Origin: Myceligenerans indicum
GTDB lineage: Bacteria > Actinomycetota > Actinomycetes > Actinomycetales > Cellulomonadaceae
Assembly (NCBI RefSeq): GCF_016742955.1
Contig: NZ_JABBYC010000021.1
Span: 1 to 63,749, forward strand
DNA length: 63,749 nucleotides
Direction of reading: 5' to 3'
Shown here: piece by piece, positions 52,299-61,220 of the stretch
Layout: each line of letters begins with the position of its first letter
Position numbering within the stretch: position 1 is the first letter of the stretch
Made by a program: the position numbers and the translations under genes
The notes under the pieces: model-generated
Told to the model about the DNA's origin: nothing
Databases searched by the model: none
What the model saw: only the letters and a program-made list of their open reading frames with translations

Positions 52299-53390
52299 TC
52301 AGATCGAGCGCTGCATCTGCGCGCAGCCTCCCGCCGGGCGGAAACCCATCGCCACGTTGATGGCCAGCATGTGCGGGTTCTCCTCGTTGTTCCAGGTCCA
52401 CACGCGCTTGGCGTTCGGCTTCGCCTCGAGCAGGGCCTGAGCGTTGACCGCCTTGACGAGCATGCCGAGCCGGTGGCCGCGGTGGGCCCGAAGCACCACC
52501 GTCGCGTCCTGCTCGGCGTACTCGTGCTTCTCGTCCTTCGGGTGGATCAGCATCGTCATGCCCGCGAGCTCACCGGTCGCGACGTGTTCCGCGGCCGTGG
52601 CGACGTACCCGTTGCCCCGGGCGGCGTGCTGCGCGTCGGCGATCCGGACCCGCTCGGCGTCCCACGGGTCGGCTTCGATGTCCTGGTCCCCGCGGGGCTC
52701 GTCGGCGCCGAGAGCCGTCTCCAGGGCGGCGTAGGCGTCGATCCACTCCTCCGGGACGTGGTCGTGCCAGGTGTGCAGGCGGTAGGCGTCACCCGCGGCC
52801 ACCCTGCTCTCCGCCTCGAACGCCTCGACGACACCCGGCGCGAGCGGCAGCTCCAGGAGCGACTTGCGCTCCACGATGGCGCACTCGAAGCCGAGCGACC
52901 GCGCCAGCCGGACCCCGGGCAGGCCCGCGGCGATGCGCCCCTTGCCCGACGACGCCGTCACCCACTCGGTCTCGTCCGGGTCCTCCTCGCCGAAGTCCAC
53001 GCTGAACAGCATCGTGCTGCGGCCCGCGGCTCGTGCGCGATCGATGCTCGCCTCGGCGAGCGCCCGTCCCACGCCGTTCCCGCGGGCATCCGGTGCCACC
53101 TCCAGCTCGGGAACGACGACCAGGTGGGTGTTGGCCCGTGTCGGCATGACGAGGATCGCGTGCCCGAGGACCGCCGGAGCCCCGCCGTCGTCCTCCACGG
53201 CGACCAGGCGGATCTTGTCCGCGTACTGCTGGTTGGACATGGTGACGTGGACGTCGTCGGCGCTCAGCGCCGTGTCGGCCACGCCCCAGGTCTCCAGGGA
53301 CACGGCCTGCGCGATCCGCGCGATGCCGTGGTAGGCCCAGGCGTCGGCATGGTCCGGCGACGGTGGGTGTGGAGCCTCGATGATGCGCAT
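52299..53390 (-). CDS. Tandem GNAT acetyltransferase-like protein
   Basis: The 363-residue protein has two GNAT folds in tandem, in the style of mycothiol synthase MshD. The first has the acetyl-CoA loop VAPDARGNGVGRAL near residue 97. The second has AHRGHRLGMLVKAVNAQAL near 305 and ends in NIAMGFRP-like NVAMGFRPAGG. The acceptor is unknown. It is a single gene converging on the glycosyltransferase; the stops are 18 bases apart with no hairpin. Confidence 0.88.
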   Translation of the reverse strand: MRIIEAPHPPSPDHADAWAYHGIARIAQAVSLETWGVADTALSADDVHVTMSNQQYADKIRLVAVEDDGGAPAVLGHAILVMPTRANTHLVVVPELEVAPDARGNGVGRALAEASIDRARAAGRSTMLFSVDFGEEDPDETEWVTASSGKGRIAAGLPGVRLARSLGFECAIVERKSLLELPLAPGVVEAFEAESRVAAGDAYRLHTWHDHVPEEWIDAYAALETALGADEPRGDQDIEADPWDAERVRIADAQHAARGNGYVATAAEHVATGELAGMTMLIHPKDEKHEYAEQDATVVLRAHRGHRLGMLVKAVNAQALLEAKPNAKRVWTWNNEENPHMLAINVAMGFRPAGGCAQMQRSI

Positions 53391-53469
53391 GCGGACAGTC
53401 TCGTGAGGCGTCGTGCTCCGGGCCAGGCATTTACGCCCCCGGGTACCTCCCGGTGCGCTCCGTCCCGGC

Positions 53470-54324
53470 TCAGCGCAACCGGTCCGCCCGCGTGTAGACG
53501 TTCATCGATCCGCCCCGCACGAAGCCGAGCAGTGTCAGGCCGCACTCGTCGGCCAGGTCGACGGCGAGCGTGGACGGCGCCGAGATCGCCGACAGCACGG
53601 GGATCCCGGCGCGCACGGCCTTCTGCACCAGCTCGAACGACGCCCTCCCGCTGACCTGGAGCACCGTCCCGCCGGCGGGCAGGCGACCGTCGCGCAGGGC
53701 GGCTCCGACCACCTTGTCGACCGCGTTGTGCCGTCCCACGTCCTCCCGGACGTACAGGGGCTCGCCGTCGGCCGTGAACAGGCCGGCCGCGTGCAGCCCG
53801 CCGGTGCGGTCGAACGCTCTCTGCCGTTCGCGCAGCAGGTCCGGGAGAGCGGCGACGACGTCCGCGGCGACCGTCACCGTGTCCCCCGCCACCGGCCATC
53901 GCAGCGCCCCGGCCACCTCGACCACGGTGTCCGACCCGCAGACCCCGCACGCGCTCGTCGTCAGATGCGCCCGCGGCCGCGGCGGCACGACGCCGTGCGC
54001 GAGCGCGACGTCGAGGGTGTTCTCCTCCTCCTGGCAGGCCTTCATACCGACGACGTCCGACGCCGCCGCCACGGCTCCCTCTCCCACGAGCCACCCGGCC
54101 ACCAGGTCGAAGTCGTGCCCGGGTGTGCGCATCGTGAGCGTGAGCGGCTCTGCCACCGGTCCCGCCGACGACGGCGACCGCACCGGCCCACCACCCCGCA
54201 CCAGGCGCACCATCAGCGGCTCCTCCACGGCGAGCGTGTCGGGCCGCGCCGACCGCACCGGCTCGGCGGCTCCGTCCCCGGCACGCACCCGGACCACCCT
54301 CCGCCGTTCGCTGCTCACTCCCAT
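53470..54324 (-). CDS. fdhD: Formate dehydrogenase accessory sulfurtransferase FdhD
   Basis: The 284-residue protein passes sulfur from the cysteine desulfurase to the molybdenum cofactor of formate dehydrogenase-type enzymes. The CxxC pair is Cys126 and Cys129 in TSACGVCGS. YVREDVGRHNAVDKVVG near residue 178 and VSGRASFELVQKA near 213 are diagnostic. The ATG at 54324 lies only 33 bases from the start of the divergent molybdoenzyme, its probable client. A GGGGG ribosome site is just upstream. Confidence 0.95.
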   Translation of the reverse strand: MGVSSERRRVVRVRAGDGAAEPVRSARPDTLAVEEPLMVRLVRGGGPVRSPSSAGPVAEPLTLTMRTPGHDFDLVAGWLVGEGAVAAASDVVGMKACQEEENTLDVALAHGVVPPRPRAHLTTSACGVCGSDTVVEVAGALRWPVAGDTVTVAADVVAALPDLLRERQRAFDRTGGLHAAGLFTADGEPLYVREDVGRHNAVDKVVGAALRDGRLPAGGTVLQVSGRASFELVQKAVRAGIPVLSAISAPSTLAVDLADECGLTLLGFVRGGSMNVYTRADRLR

Positions 54325-54344
54325 GCCCCCAGTGTCCCGCGGCG

Positions 54345-54350
54345 TAGAGT
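54345..54350 (+). promoter_or_regulatory. -10 box TAGAGT for a probably leaderless molybdoenzyme message
   Basis: TAGAGT ends 7 bases before the GTG at 54358, inside the 33-base divergent gap. No ribosome site is present. Confidence 0.5.
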
Positions 54351-54357
54351 CACTGGC

Positions 54358-56823
54358 GTGAGTGACGACGCCCGCAGCCAGTCCCCGGAGCCCACGCTGG
54401 ACGTGGGGCCACCGCAGCACGAGGCCGCCGGGGTGGCCGGCGTCGTGCACGCGATGGCCGACGTCGTCGAGGAGCCCGGTCTCGGCCGAGGACTGAAGGC
54501 GCTGCGCCTGGTCAACCAGCACCGCGGCTTCGACTGTCCCGGCTGTGCCTGGCCGGAGCCCGGCAAGCCGCACCTGGCCGAGTTCTGCGAGAACGGCGCC
54601 AAGGCCGTCGCCGAGGAGGCCACGCGCCGCCGTGCCGATGCCGCGTTCTTCGCCGAGCACTCCATCGACGAGCTGGCGACCTGGACGGACCACCGGCTCG
54701 GCAAGTCTGGCCGGCTCACCGAACCGATGCTGCGCGACACCGACGCCGACCACTACCGTCCCGTCTCGTGGGGCGAGGCGCTCGACCTGGTCGCCGGCGA
54801 ACTGCGCGCCCTGCGCGACGCGGGTGAGCCCGACCGCGCCGCCTTCTACACCTCAGGCCGCACCAGCAACGAGGCGGCGTTCCTCTACCAGCTCCTCTCG
54901 CGCCGGCTCGGCACCAACAACCTGCCGGACTGCTCCAACATGTGTCACGAGTCGTCGGGCTCGGCGCTGACCGAGACCCTCGGGATCGGAAAGGGCAGCG
55001 TGTCCCTCGCCGACATCACCGATCACGCGGACCTGATCGTCGTCGTCGGGCAGAATCCCGGGACCAACCACCCGCGCATGCTCACGGCGCTGGAGGCCGC
55101 CAAGGACCGGGGCGCGCGGATCGTGGCGATCAACCCCCTGCCCGAGGCAGGGCTCCAGACCTTCCGGAACCCGCAGCGCGTGCGCGGCGTCGTGGGCCGC
55201 GGGACACGGCTGGCCGACAGGTTCCTCCAGGTCCGGCTCGCCGGCGACCTCGCCCTGTTCCAGGCCGTGAACCGCCTGCTGGTGGAGCGGGACGACGACG
55301 CCCGCGCCGCCGGCCGCGCACCGGTCCTGGACCACGACTTCATCGCCCGGTACACGGACGGCTTCGACGAGGCCGCCGCGGCCTGGCAGGCGCTGTCCTG
55401 GTCCGACGTCGATGCCGCCACGGGCCTGGACCGCTCCGACATCGAGGGCTTCGTGGACGACGTCGTCGCAGCGCGGAACGTGGTCGTGTGCTGGGCCATG
55501 GGGCTGACCCAGCACAAGCAGGCCGTCGCCACGATCCGCGAGGTGGTCAGCTTCCTGCTGCTGCGCGGCAACGTGGGGCGGCCGGGCGCGGGCGCCTGCC
55601 CCGTGCGCGGGCACAGCAACGTGCAGGGCGACCGCACCATGGGCATCTGGGAGCGCCCGCCGGCGGCGTTCCTGGACGCGCTCGGCGCCGAGTTCGGCTT
55701 CGACCCGCCACGCGAGCCCGGCCACGACACGGTCGACACGATCCGCGCCCTGGCCGACGGCCGGATCGACGTCTTCATGGCCATGGGCGGCAACTTCGCG
55801 GCGGCCACCCCCGACAGCGCGCTCACCGAGGGGGCCCTGCGCCGCGTCCCGCTGACCGTGCACGTCTCCACGAAGCTCAACCGCTCGCACGTCGTCCCGG
55901 GCCACAGGTCCCTGATCCTGCCCTGCCTCGGCCGCACGGAACGGGACGACGGCGATCGCCGGCACGTCCGTGGTCCCGGGGACGACGGCGACCGCGGGCG
56001 GGGCGCCGCCCCGGGAACGGTCGCGCGGTTCGTGACGGTCGAGGACTCCATGAGCGTCGTGCACTCCTCGCGCGGCACGCTGCGACCGGCGTCGGACCTG
56101 CTGCGCAGCGAGCCGGCGATCATCGCCGACCTGGCCCGGCGCGTGCTGGGACCCGAGGACCCGACACCGTGGGAGGAGTTCGCCGACGACTACGCGCGGA
56201 TCCGCGAGTCGATCTCCCGGGTGGTGCCGGGCTTCGAGGACTTCGAGCGTCGCGTCGCGGAGCCCGGCGGGTTCGTGCTGCCGCACCCGCCCCGGGACAC
56301 GCGCGAGTTCCCCACGGCGACCGGGAAGGCCAGGTTCACCGTGAACCCGCTGGACGTGGTGCGCGTTCCGGAAGGGCGGCTGCTGCTGCAGACGGTGCGC
56401 AGCCACGACCAGTTCAACACGACGATCTACGGGACCGACGACCGCTACCGCGGTGTCCGGGGCGGGCGTCGCGTCGTGTTCGTCAGCCCGGACGACCTGG
56501 AGGAGCTCGGCATCGCGGACGGCGAGACGGTCGACCTCGTGTCGGAATGGCCGGGCAGGGCCGGGCGGTCGGACGGCCCACGAAGGCGGGACGAGACCGG
56601 CGCGACGGCCGAGCCGAGCCGCGGCACCGGGATCCAGCAGCGCCGGGCAGCCGGATTCCGGGTGGTCGCCTTCCCGACCGCGAAGGGTTGCGCCGCCGCC
56701 TACTACCCCGAGACCAACGTGCTGGTTCCCCTGGACCACACCGCCGAGACGAGCAACACCCCGGCGTCGAAGTCGCTGGTGATCCGGCTGGAGCGCCCGG
56801 ACGACGGCGCCGGCCCGCGGTAG
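54358..56823 (+). CDS. FdhF/YdeP-family molybdopterin oxidoreductase
   Basis: The 821-residue single-subunit enzyme has an N-terminal cysteine set (Cys60, Cys63 in DCPGCAWP and Cys77 in FCENG), SNMCHESSG near residue 194 and VGQNPGTNHPRML near 235. GNVGRPGAGACPVRGHSNVQGDR lies near 405, and the molybdopterin C-terminal domain starts at about 655. This matches the YdeP group, often annotated as formate dehydrogenase-like but of uncertain substrate. Two lineage-specific hydrophilic insertions (about residues 526-560 and 735-765) are Asp/Arg/Gly-rich. Cofactor maturation should use the divergent FdhD. No iron-sulfur or membrane subunit is adjacent. Confidence 0.9.
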   Translation: MSDDARSQSPEPTLDVGPPQHEAAGVAGVVHAMADVVEEPGLGRGLKALRLVNQHRGFDCPGCAWPEPGKPHLAEFCENGAKAVAEEATRRRADAAFFAEHSIDELATWTDHRLGKSGRLTEPMLRDTDADHYRPVSWGEALDLVAGELRALRDAGEPDRAAFYTSGRTSNEAAFLYQLLSRRLGTNNLPDCSNMCHESSGSALTETLGIGKGSVSLADITDHADLIVVVGQNPGTNHPRMLTALEAAKDRGARIVAINPLPEAGLQTFRNPQRVRGVVGRGTRLADRFLQVRLAGDLALFQAVNRLLVERDDDARAAGRAPVLDHDFIARYTDGFDEAAAAWQALSWSDVDAATGLDRSDIEGFVDDVVAARNVVVCWAMGLTQHKQAVATIREVVSFLLLRGNVGRPGAGACPVRGHSNVQGDRTMGIWERPPAAFLDALGAEFGFDPPREPGHDTVDTIRALADGRIDVFMAMGGNFAAATPDSALTEGALRRVPLTVHVSTKLNRSHVVPGHRSLILPCLGRTERDDGDRRHVRGPGDDGDRGRGAAPGTVARFVTVEDSMSVVHSSRGTLRPASDLLRSEPAIIADLARRVLGPEDPTPWEEFADDYARIRESISRVVPGFEDFERRVAEPGGFVLPHPPRDTREFPTATGKARFTVNPLDVVRVPEGRLLLQTVRSHDQFNTTIYGTDDRYRGVRGGRRVVFVSPDDLEELGIADGETVDLVSEWPGRAGRSDGPRRRDETGATAEPSRGTGIQQRRAAGFRVVAFPTAKGCAAAYYPETNVLVPLDHTAETSNTPASKSLVIRLERPDDGAGPR

Positions 56824-56832
56824 CGGCCCCCG

Positions 56833-58266
56833 CTACCGCAGCCCTGCCTCCGCCTGGGCGAGCTGCGCGAACTCCTCCTCGGGAGCGGATCCGACGACAT
56901 GGCGGTTGCCCCAGACCACGAAGTAGGCGAGCCCGAGCACGAAGACCACTGCGGTGACACCGGCGGCCTGGATGTCGACGAAGAAGGTCGCGACGAGTGC
57001 GACGACCGCGAGCACCAGGCCGATGCCGGTCGTGACGACGCCGCCGGGCGTCCGGTAGGGCCGCTCCAGGTCCGGCTCGCGCAGGCGCAGCACGATGTGC
57101 GAGAGGTTGAGCAGCACGTACGAGACGGCCGCACCGAACACGGCGATGTTGATGAGCTTGTCGCCGTCCCGCACGATCGCGGCGAGCAGGAAGCCGATCG
57201 CCCCCGGCACGATCAGCGCCCAGGTGGGTGTCATGCGCGCGTTGGTGCGGCTGAGCCACGTGGGCAGGTAGCCGGCCCGGGAGAGCGCGAAGAGCTGGCG
57301 CGAGTACGCGTACACGATGGAGAAGAAGCTCGCGACGAGGCCCGCGAGCCCGGCGTAGTTGACGAAGACCGCGAGCCCGTCGCTGCCGACGGCGCGCAGG
57401 GCGTCGGGCAGCGGGCTGCCGGACTCTCCCACGAGGGCGCTGCCCGCGCCGCCCGGAGCCAGCACGAGCACGAGCAGACCGGTGACGACCAGCACCGCCA
57501 TCGCGACGATGATGCCGCGAGGCATGTCGCGCTGCGGGTTGTCGGCCTCCTCGGCGGCGAGCGGCACGCCCTCGATCGCGAGGAAGAACCAGATGCCGAA
57601 GACGAGAGCGCTGACCACTCCAGGGATGCCGTGGGGAAGGAAGGCGGAGGCGCCCGCGGCGTCCGTCGGGGCGATGTCGAAGAGGTGGGAGACGTCGAAG
57701 TGCGGGATCATTCCGGCCGCGAACGCGACCAGGGCCACGACGGCGACGGCGGTGATGGCGAACATCGCCTTCAGGGCCTCCCCCACACCGACGAGGTGGA
57801 TGCCGACGAAGACCAGGAAGCAGGCGAAGTAGACGGGCCATCCGTCCGTGATGCCGAAGAGCCCCAGGCTCTCGACGTACCCGCCGATGAAGACGGCGAT
57901 CGCGGCGGGGGCGATCGTGTACTCGATGAGGATCGCGAGTCCCGTCGCGAACCCGCCGAGCCGTCCGAGGGCCCGCCGGGCGAAGCCGTAGCCGGCGCCC
58001 GCGACGGGCAGCGACGACGACATCTCCGCGAGGCCGAACACCATGCAGCAGTACATGACCCCCATGAGCACGAAGGCGATGAGCAGCCCGCCCCAGCCAC
58101 CCGCGGCGAGGCCGAAGTTCCAGCCGGAGAAGTCGCCGGAGATGACGTACGAGATGCCGAGGCTTGCGAGCAGCAGCCAGCCGACGGCGCCGCGGCGCAG
58201 CGAGCGCTGCTCGAAGTAGGTCGTGCCGGGGTCCTTCGGCTCGGCGGGGGTGACGAGGTCGGTCAT
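56833..58266 (-). CDS. APC-family amino acid/ethanolamine permease
   Basis: The 477-residue integral membrane protein has twelve predicted helices. Helix 1 contains LGISYVISGDFSGWNFGL, and FGLAEMSSSLPVAGAGYGFARRALG follows. Both resemble the ethanolamine permease branch of the APC superfamily more than general amino acid carriers. It would import ethanolamine by proton symport. The ATG at 58266 has GGAGG about 10 nt upstream. A TGTCGCGACA palindrome lies 22 bases upstream, and the kinase gene next to it is on the same strand. Confidence 0.88.
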   Translation of the reverse strand: MTDLVTPAEPKDPGTTYFEQRSLRRGAVGWLLLASLGISYVISGDFSGWNFGLAAGGWGGLLIAFVLMGVMYCCMVFGLAEMSSSLPVAGAGYGFARRALGRLGGFATGLAILIEYTIAPAAIAVFIGGYVESLGLFGITDGWPVYFACFLVFVGIHLVGVGEALKAMFAITAVAVVALVAFAAGMIPHFDVSHLFDIAPTDAAGASAFLPHGIPGVVSALVFGIWFFLAIEGVPLAAEEADNPQRDMPRGIIVAMAVLVVTGLLVLVLAPGGAGSALVGESGSPLPDALRAVGSDGLAVFVNYAGLAGLVASFFSIVYAYSRQLFALSRAGYLPTWLSRTNARMTPTWALIVPGAIGFLLAAIVRDGDKLINIAVFGAAVSYVLLNLSHIVLRLREPDLERPYRTPGGVVTTGIGLVLAVVALVATFFVDIQAAGVTAVVFVLGLAYFVVWGNRHVVGSAPEEEFAQLAQAEAGLR

Positions 58267-58287
58267 GGGTGGTGCCTCCAGGGGGTG

Positions 58288-58297
58288 TGTCGCGACA
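58288..58297. promoter_or_regulatory. Candidate GntR operator upstream of the permease
   Basis: TGTCGCGACA is a perfect 10-bp palindrome, with a second partial copy TGTCGCGATG at 58303-58312 and TGTCGTGGCG at 58317. The same core recurs at 59606-59617 in the kinase/phospho-lyase control region. Confidence 0.5.
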
Positions 58298-58418
58298 AGG
58301 CCTGTCGCGATGGGGGTGTCGTGGCGGGATGAGCCGCGGCGAGGGACGCCGCGACGCGTCAAAGGGAGCAGGGCGGCGGAGCGTCACCGTGGCGGGGTGC
58401 CGCGAGGCCGCCGGCGGC

Positions 58419-59495
58419 TCAGGCGAACAGCCAGGTGCGGTTCTCGAGATACCGCCGGGCGACGAGCACGGACCCGGGGATCTGGGCGTCCCAGAGCTCG
58501 GCGGGCAGGGCGTCGGCACGGTGCGTGGTGGTCCAGCCGAGCATCGTGAGCCGGCGGACCATGCTCAGGGCGGCGGCGTGCTCCAGGTCGCGCGCGGACA
58601 GCGTCCGCACGGTCCGGTATCCGGTGACCCAGCTCCGGGCGATGTCGGACGCGTAGGGCTCGTGCTCGATGAACGACAGCGCGGCGGCGAAGTCGTAGAG
58701 CAGCCACGAGAAGCCGCAGTCGTCGAAGTCGATGACCGTGAGGGCGCCCTCGTGGATCATGATGTTCGAGGGCCGCAGGTCGGCGTGGACGAGCCCCCAG
58801 CCGGCGTCGTCGGTCGCGATGTCCGCGAGCTCGGCGAGGGCCGCGCTCTCGGCGGCCTCGAGCACCTCGCGCTGGGGTGGGGTGAGAGCCGCGTCGCGCC
58901 AGTCGCCCCAGCGGCTCGTCGTGCCGAGCATGTCGCCGAGCGTCCACGAGAAGCGGGTGAAGCCGTCGGGCCGCGACCAGCCCGCCTGGTGGTCGTGCAG
59001 CCGGGCGGTGATCGCACCGATCTCGGCGTAGTAGGGACGCGGGTCGGCGAGGTCCTCGAGGATCTCGCCGGTGACGAAGGCGAAGGCCACGCAGAACCAG
59101 CGGGTTCCGCCCGCGCCGTCGACGGTGAGCACCAGGGCTCCGGAGGTGGTGGGCACGACGTCGGGCACGGTCACGTCGCACTCGTCCGCGAGCCGGCGCA
59201 CCCAGGTGAGCTCGCCCTCGATCTGGCGGGTGTCGCCGACGTGGCCGGGACGGTGCACCCGCAGCACCGCGTACGGCACGTCGTCGACGTCGACACGGAA
59301 GGTGGCGTTCTCGGAGACGGCGATGAGCCGGATCTCGGTGCGGGTGGGGTCCAGGGACCATGCCTCGTGGACGGCGGTCGCGATCCAGTCGGGGGCAGGG
59401 TCACCACGCAGCAGTCCGTCGAACGCGGCGAGCGGTGCGGCGCCGGCGTGGTCGGTGGTCGCGGGGGTGCCGGGGGTGCCGGTCACGGCGGTCAT
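58419..59495 (-). CDS. APH-fold kinase, probable ethanolamine kinase
   Basis: The 358-residue phosphotransferase has an intact active site: catalytic loop HADLRPSN (His237, Asp239, Asn244) and metal-binding Asp256 in VIDFDDCGFSWLLYDFA. It resembles the homoserine kinase II/choline kinase branch of APH proteins. Between an ethanolamine-type permease and a class III PLP enzyme, the likely reaction is ATP-dependent phosphorylation of ethanolamine. This is inferred from context. The ATG at 59495 has GAGGAG upstream. Confidence 0.85.
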   Translation of the reverse strand: MTAVTGTPGTPATTDHAGAAPLAAFDGLLRGDPAPDWIATAVHEAWSLDPTRTEIRLIAVSENATFRVDVDDVPYAVLRVHRPGHVGDTRQIEGELTWVRRLADECDVTVPDVVPTTSGALVLTVDGAGGTRWFCVAFAFVTGEILEDLADPRPYYAEIGAITARLHDHQAGWSRPDGFTRFSWTLGDMLGTTSRWGDWRDAALTPPQREVLEAAESAALAELADIATDDAGWGLVHADLRPSNIMIHEGALTVIDFDDCGFSWLLYDFAAALSFIEHEPYASDIARSWVTGYRTVRTLSARDLEHAAALSMVRRLTMLGWTTTHRADALPAELWDAQIPGSVLVARRYLENRTWLFA

Positions 59496-59804
59496 GGGAT
59501 CTCCTCAGCGGGTGAGGAGGGTGGGTTCCGCCGCAGAGCCTGCCATGGCATCCGCCCCGTGTTCCAGCGGTGGCGGCCGGAATTCACCAGGCCGAAACGC
59601 GGGCGGTGTCGTGACACAAACCATTCATGCGCGAAGCCGCCTTCGTAACCCACGCGTCACCGCGGGCCGTTCCGGCGGGCGCCCGTCAGGAGGAGGCTGA
59701 ACGCATCGACACATCGTCTCGAGGGATGGGTTCCCCGGCACGACCGGCGGCTGCCGACCCGGCACCGCACGGACCACACCTACCGCCACACCGAGGAGCG
59801 CCGT
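59496..59804. other. 309-base divergent control region of the ethanolamine cluster
   Basis: It separates the kinase (minus) and the PLP enzyme (plus). It contains the palindrome GTGTC-GT-GACAC (59606-59617) and the ribosome site GAGGAG just before 59805. A reading frame from 59627 overlaps the PLP gene, has no ribosome site and looks like a shadow. No hairpin was found. Confidence 0.5.
59606..59617. promoter_or_regulatory. Candidate GntR operator between kinase and phospho-lyase genes
   Basis: GTGTC-GT-GACAC has perfect 5-bp arms and shares the core TGTCGYGACA with the site at 58288 in front of the permease. Confidence 0.5.
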
Positions 59805-61184
59805 ATGGCCATCCGCTCCACCATCATGGACACCAACAGTTTCCGGGCCGAGGACGCCGAGGCGCTCGACCTGCGGACCCGCGAGCTGACGGGCCGCCGG
59901 GAGGCCGTGCTCGGCGCCTCGTACCGCCTCTTCTACCGCAGGCCCGTGCACCTGGTACGCGGTGAGGGCGCCTACCTGTGGGACGCCGACGGCCGTCGCT
60001 ACCTGGACGCCTACAACAACGTGGCGAGCCTGGGCCACTGCCATCCGGCCGTCGTCGCCGCCGTGACCGAGCAGATGCAGCAGCTCAACACGCACACCCG
60101 GTACCTGCACGAGCGGATCCTCGACTACACCGACGAGCTGCTCACCACGATGCCGCCCGGCCTCGACAAGGCCATGTACATGTGCACCGGCTCGGAGGCG
60201 AACGACCTCGCGATCCGGGTCGCGAAGGCGTACAGCGGCGGCGAGGGCATGATCGCCACGACCGAGGCGTACCACGGCACGAGCGAGCTGACCTCGGGGG
60301 TGTCTCCCGCCCTCGGCGCGGGCCAGCCGATCGCGCCGACGACGCGACTCGTGCCGGCCCCCGACGCCTACCGTCTCGGCGCGCCCGGCTCGGCGGCGCT
60401 GGAGGCCGCCGGCCGCGACGGCGTGGACGTGGGCCGCTGGTTCGCCGACCGCGTGCGGGCCGCAATCGCCGGCATGGAGGCCGACGGCATCAAGCTGGCA
60501 GGCTTCATCGCCGACTCGATCTTCTCGTCGGACGGCGTGCTGCCCGGTCCGGCCGGCTGCCTCGCCGAGGCCGTGGAGGTCGTGCACCGCGCGGGCGGCA
60601 TCGTCATCGCGGACGAGGTGCAGCCCGGATTCGGACGCACGGGTGACGCCTTCTGGGGGTTCCGGCGGCACGGGGTCGTGCCCGACGTCGTGACGCTCGG
60701 CAAACCGATGGGCAACGGCATCCCGGTCTCGGGGCTCGTCGCCAAGGCCGACGTCCTGGCGGCCTTCAGCGATCGCGTCCCCTACTTCAACACCTTCGGC
60801 GGCAACCCCGTGTCGATGGCCGCGGCACAGGCGGTGCTGACGACGATCCGCGAGGAGGGCCTGCAGGAGCACAGCCGCGTCGTCGGCCGCGAGCTCCTGG
60901 CCGAGCTGCGGGGCCTCGCGGCGGCCCACCCCTCGGTCGGCGATGTGCGGGGAGCGGGCCTCTTCATCGGGTTCGAGCTCGTGGCCGACGCCGAACTGCG
61001 CACGCCCGACCGCGACCTCGCCCTGGCGGTGCTCGAGGAACTGCGCGAGCGCGGGGTGCTGACCTCGGTGGCGGGCCCGCACGGCAACGTGCTCAAGCTG
61101 CGCCCGCCGCTCGCGTTCCGGACCACCGACATCGACCAGCTCGTCTCAGCGCTCGACGCGTCGCTCACGGCGCTCGGGGCCTGA
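59805..61184 (+). CDS. Class III PLP enzyme, probable ethanolamine-phosphate phospho-lyase
   Basis: The 459-residue fold-type I PLP enzyme carries IADEVQPGFGRTG near residue 266 and the cofactor lysine Lys300 in TLGKPMGNGIPVSG. It matches class III aminotransferases, and the N-terminal half (VRGEGAYLWDADGRRYLDAYNN, GHCHPAVVAAV) is typical of the AGXT2L subgroup. That subgroup includes phospho-lyases that cleave phosphoethanolamine to acetaldehyde, ammonia and phosphate. The neighbouring permease and kinase make this the best reading; an ordinary aminotransferase is the alternative. The ATG at 59805 has GAGGAG 6 nt upstream. Confidence 0.88.
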   Translation: MAIRSTIMDTNSFRAEDAEALDLRTRELTGRREAVLGASYRLFYRRPVHLVRGEGAYLWDADGRRYLDAYNNVASLGHCHPAVVAAVTEQMQQLNTHTRYLHERILDYTDELLTTMPPGLDKAMYMCTGSEANDLAIRVAKAYSGGEGMIATTEAYHGTSELTSGVSPALGAGQPIAPTTRLVPAPDAYRLGAPGSAALEAAGRDGVDVGRWFADRVRAAIAGMEADGIKLAGFIADSIFSSDGVLPGPAGCLAEAVEVVHRAGGIVIADEVQPGFGRTGDAFWGFRRHGVVPDVVTLGKPMGNGIPVSGLVAKADVLAAFSDRVPYFNTFGGNPVSMAAAQAVLTTIREEGLQEHSRVVGRELLAELRGLAAAHPSVGDVRGAGLFIGFELVADAELRTPDRDLALAVLEELRERGVLTSVAGPHGNVLKLRPPLAFRTTDIDQLVSALDASLTALGA

Positions 61185-61207
61185 GAGGCGACGCTCCGCG
61201 ACCTGCC

Positions 61208-61213
61208 TAGGAT
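61208..61213 (+). promoter_or_regulatory. -10 box TAGGAT for a probably leaderless gntR message
   Basis: TAGGAT is followed by 7 bases and the ATG at 61221. The ATG at 61212 overlaps the box itself and is therefore unlikely. Confidence 0.5.
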
Positions 61214-61220
61214 GCGACTC

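Noticed and set aside
54358..56823. Selenocysteine-containing formate dehydrogenase
   Set aside because: There is no in-frame TGA and no SECIS-like hairpin. The active-site region reads with a cysteine (SNMCHESSG).
59627..59965. Small gene upstream of the phospho-lyase
   Set aside because: The frame overlaps the phospho-lyase start by 160 bases, has no ribosome site and gives a Pro/His/Arg-rich non-conserved peptide.
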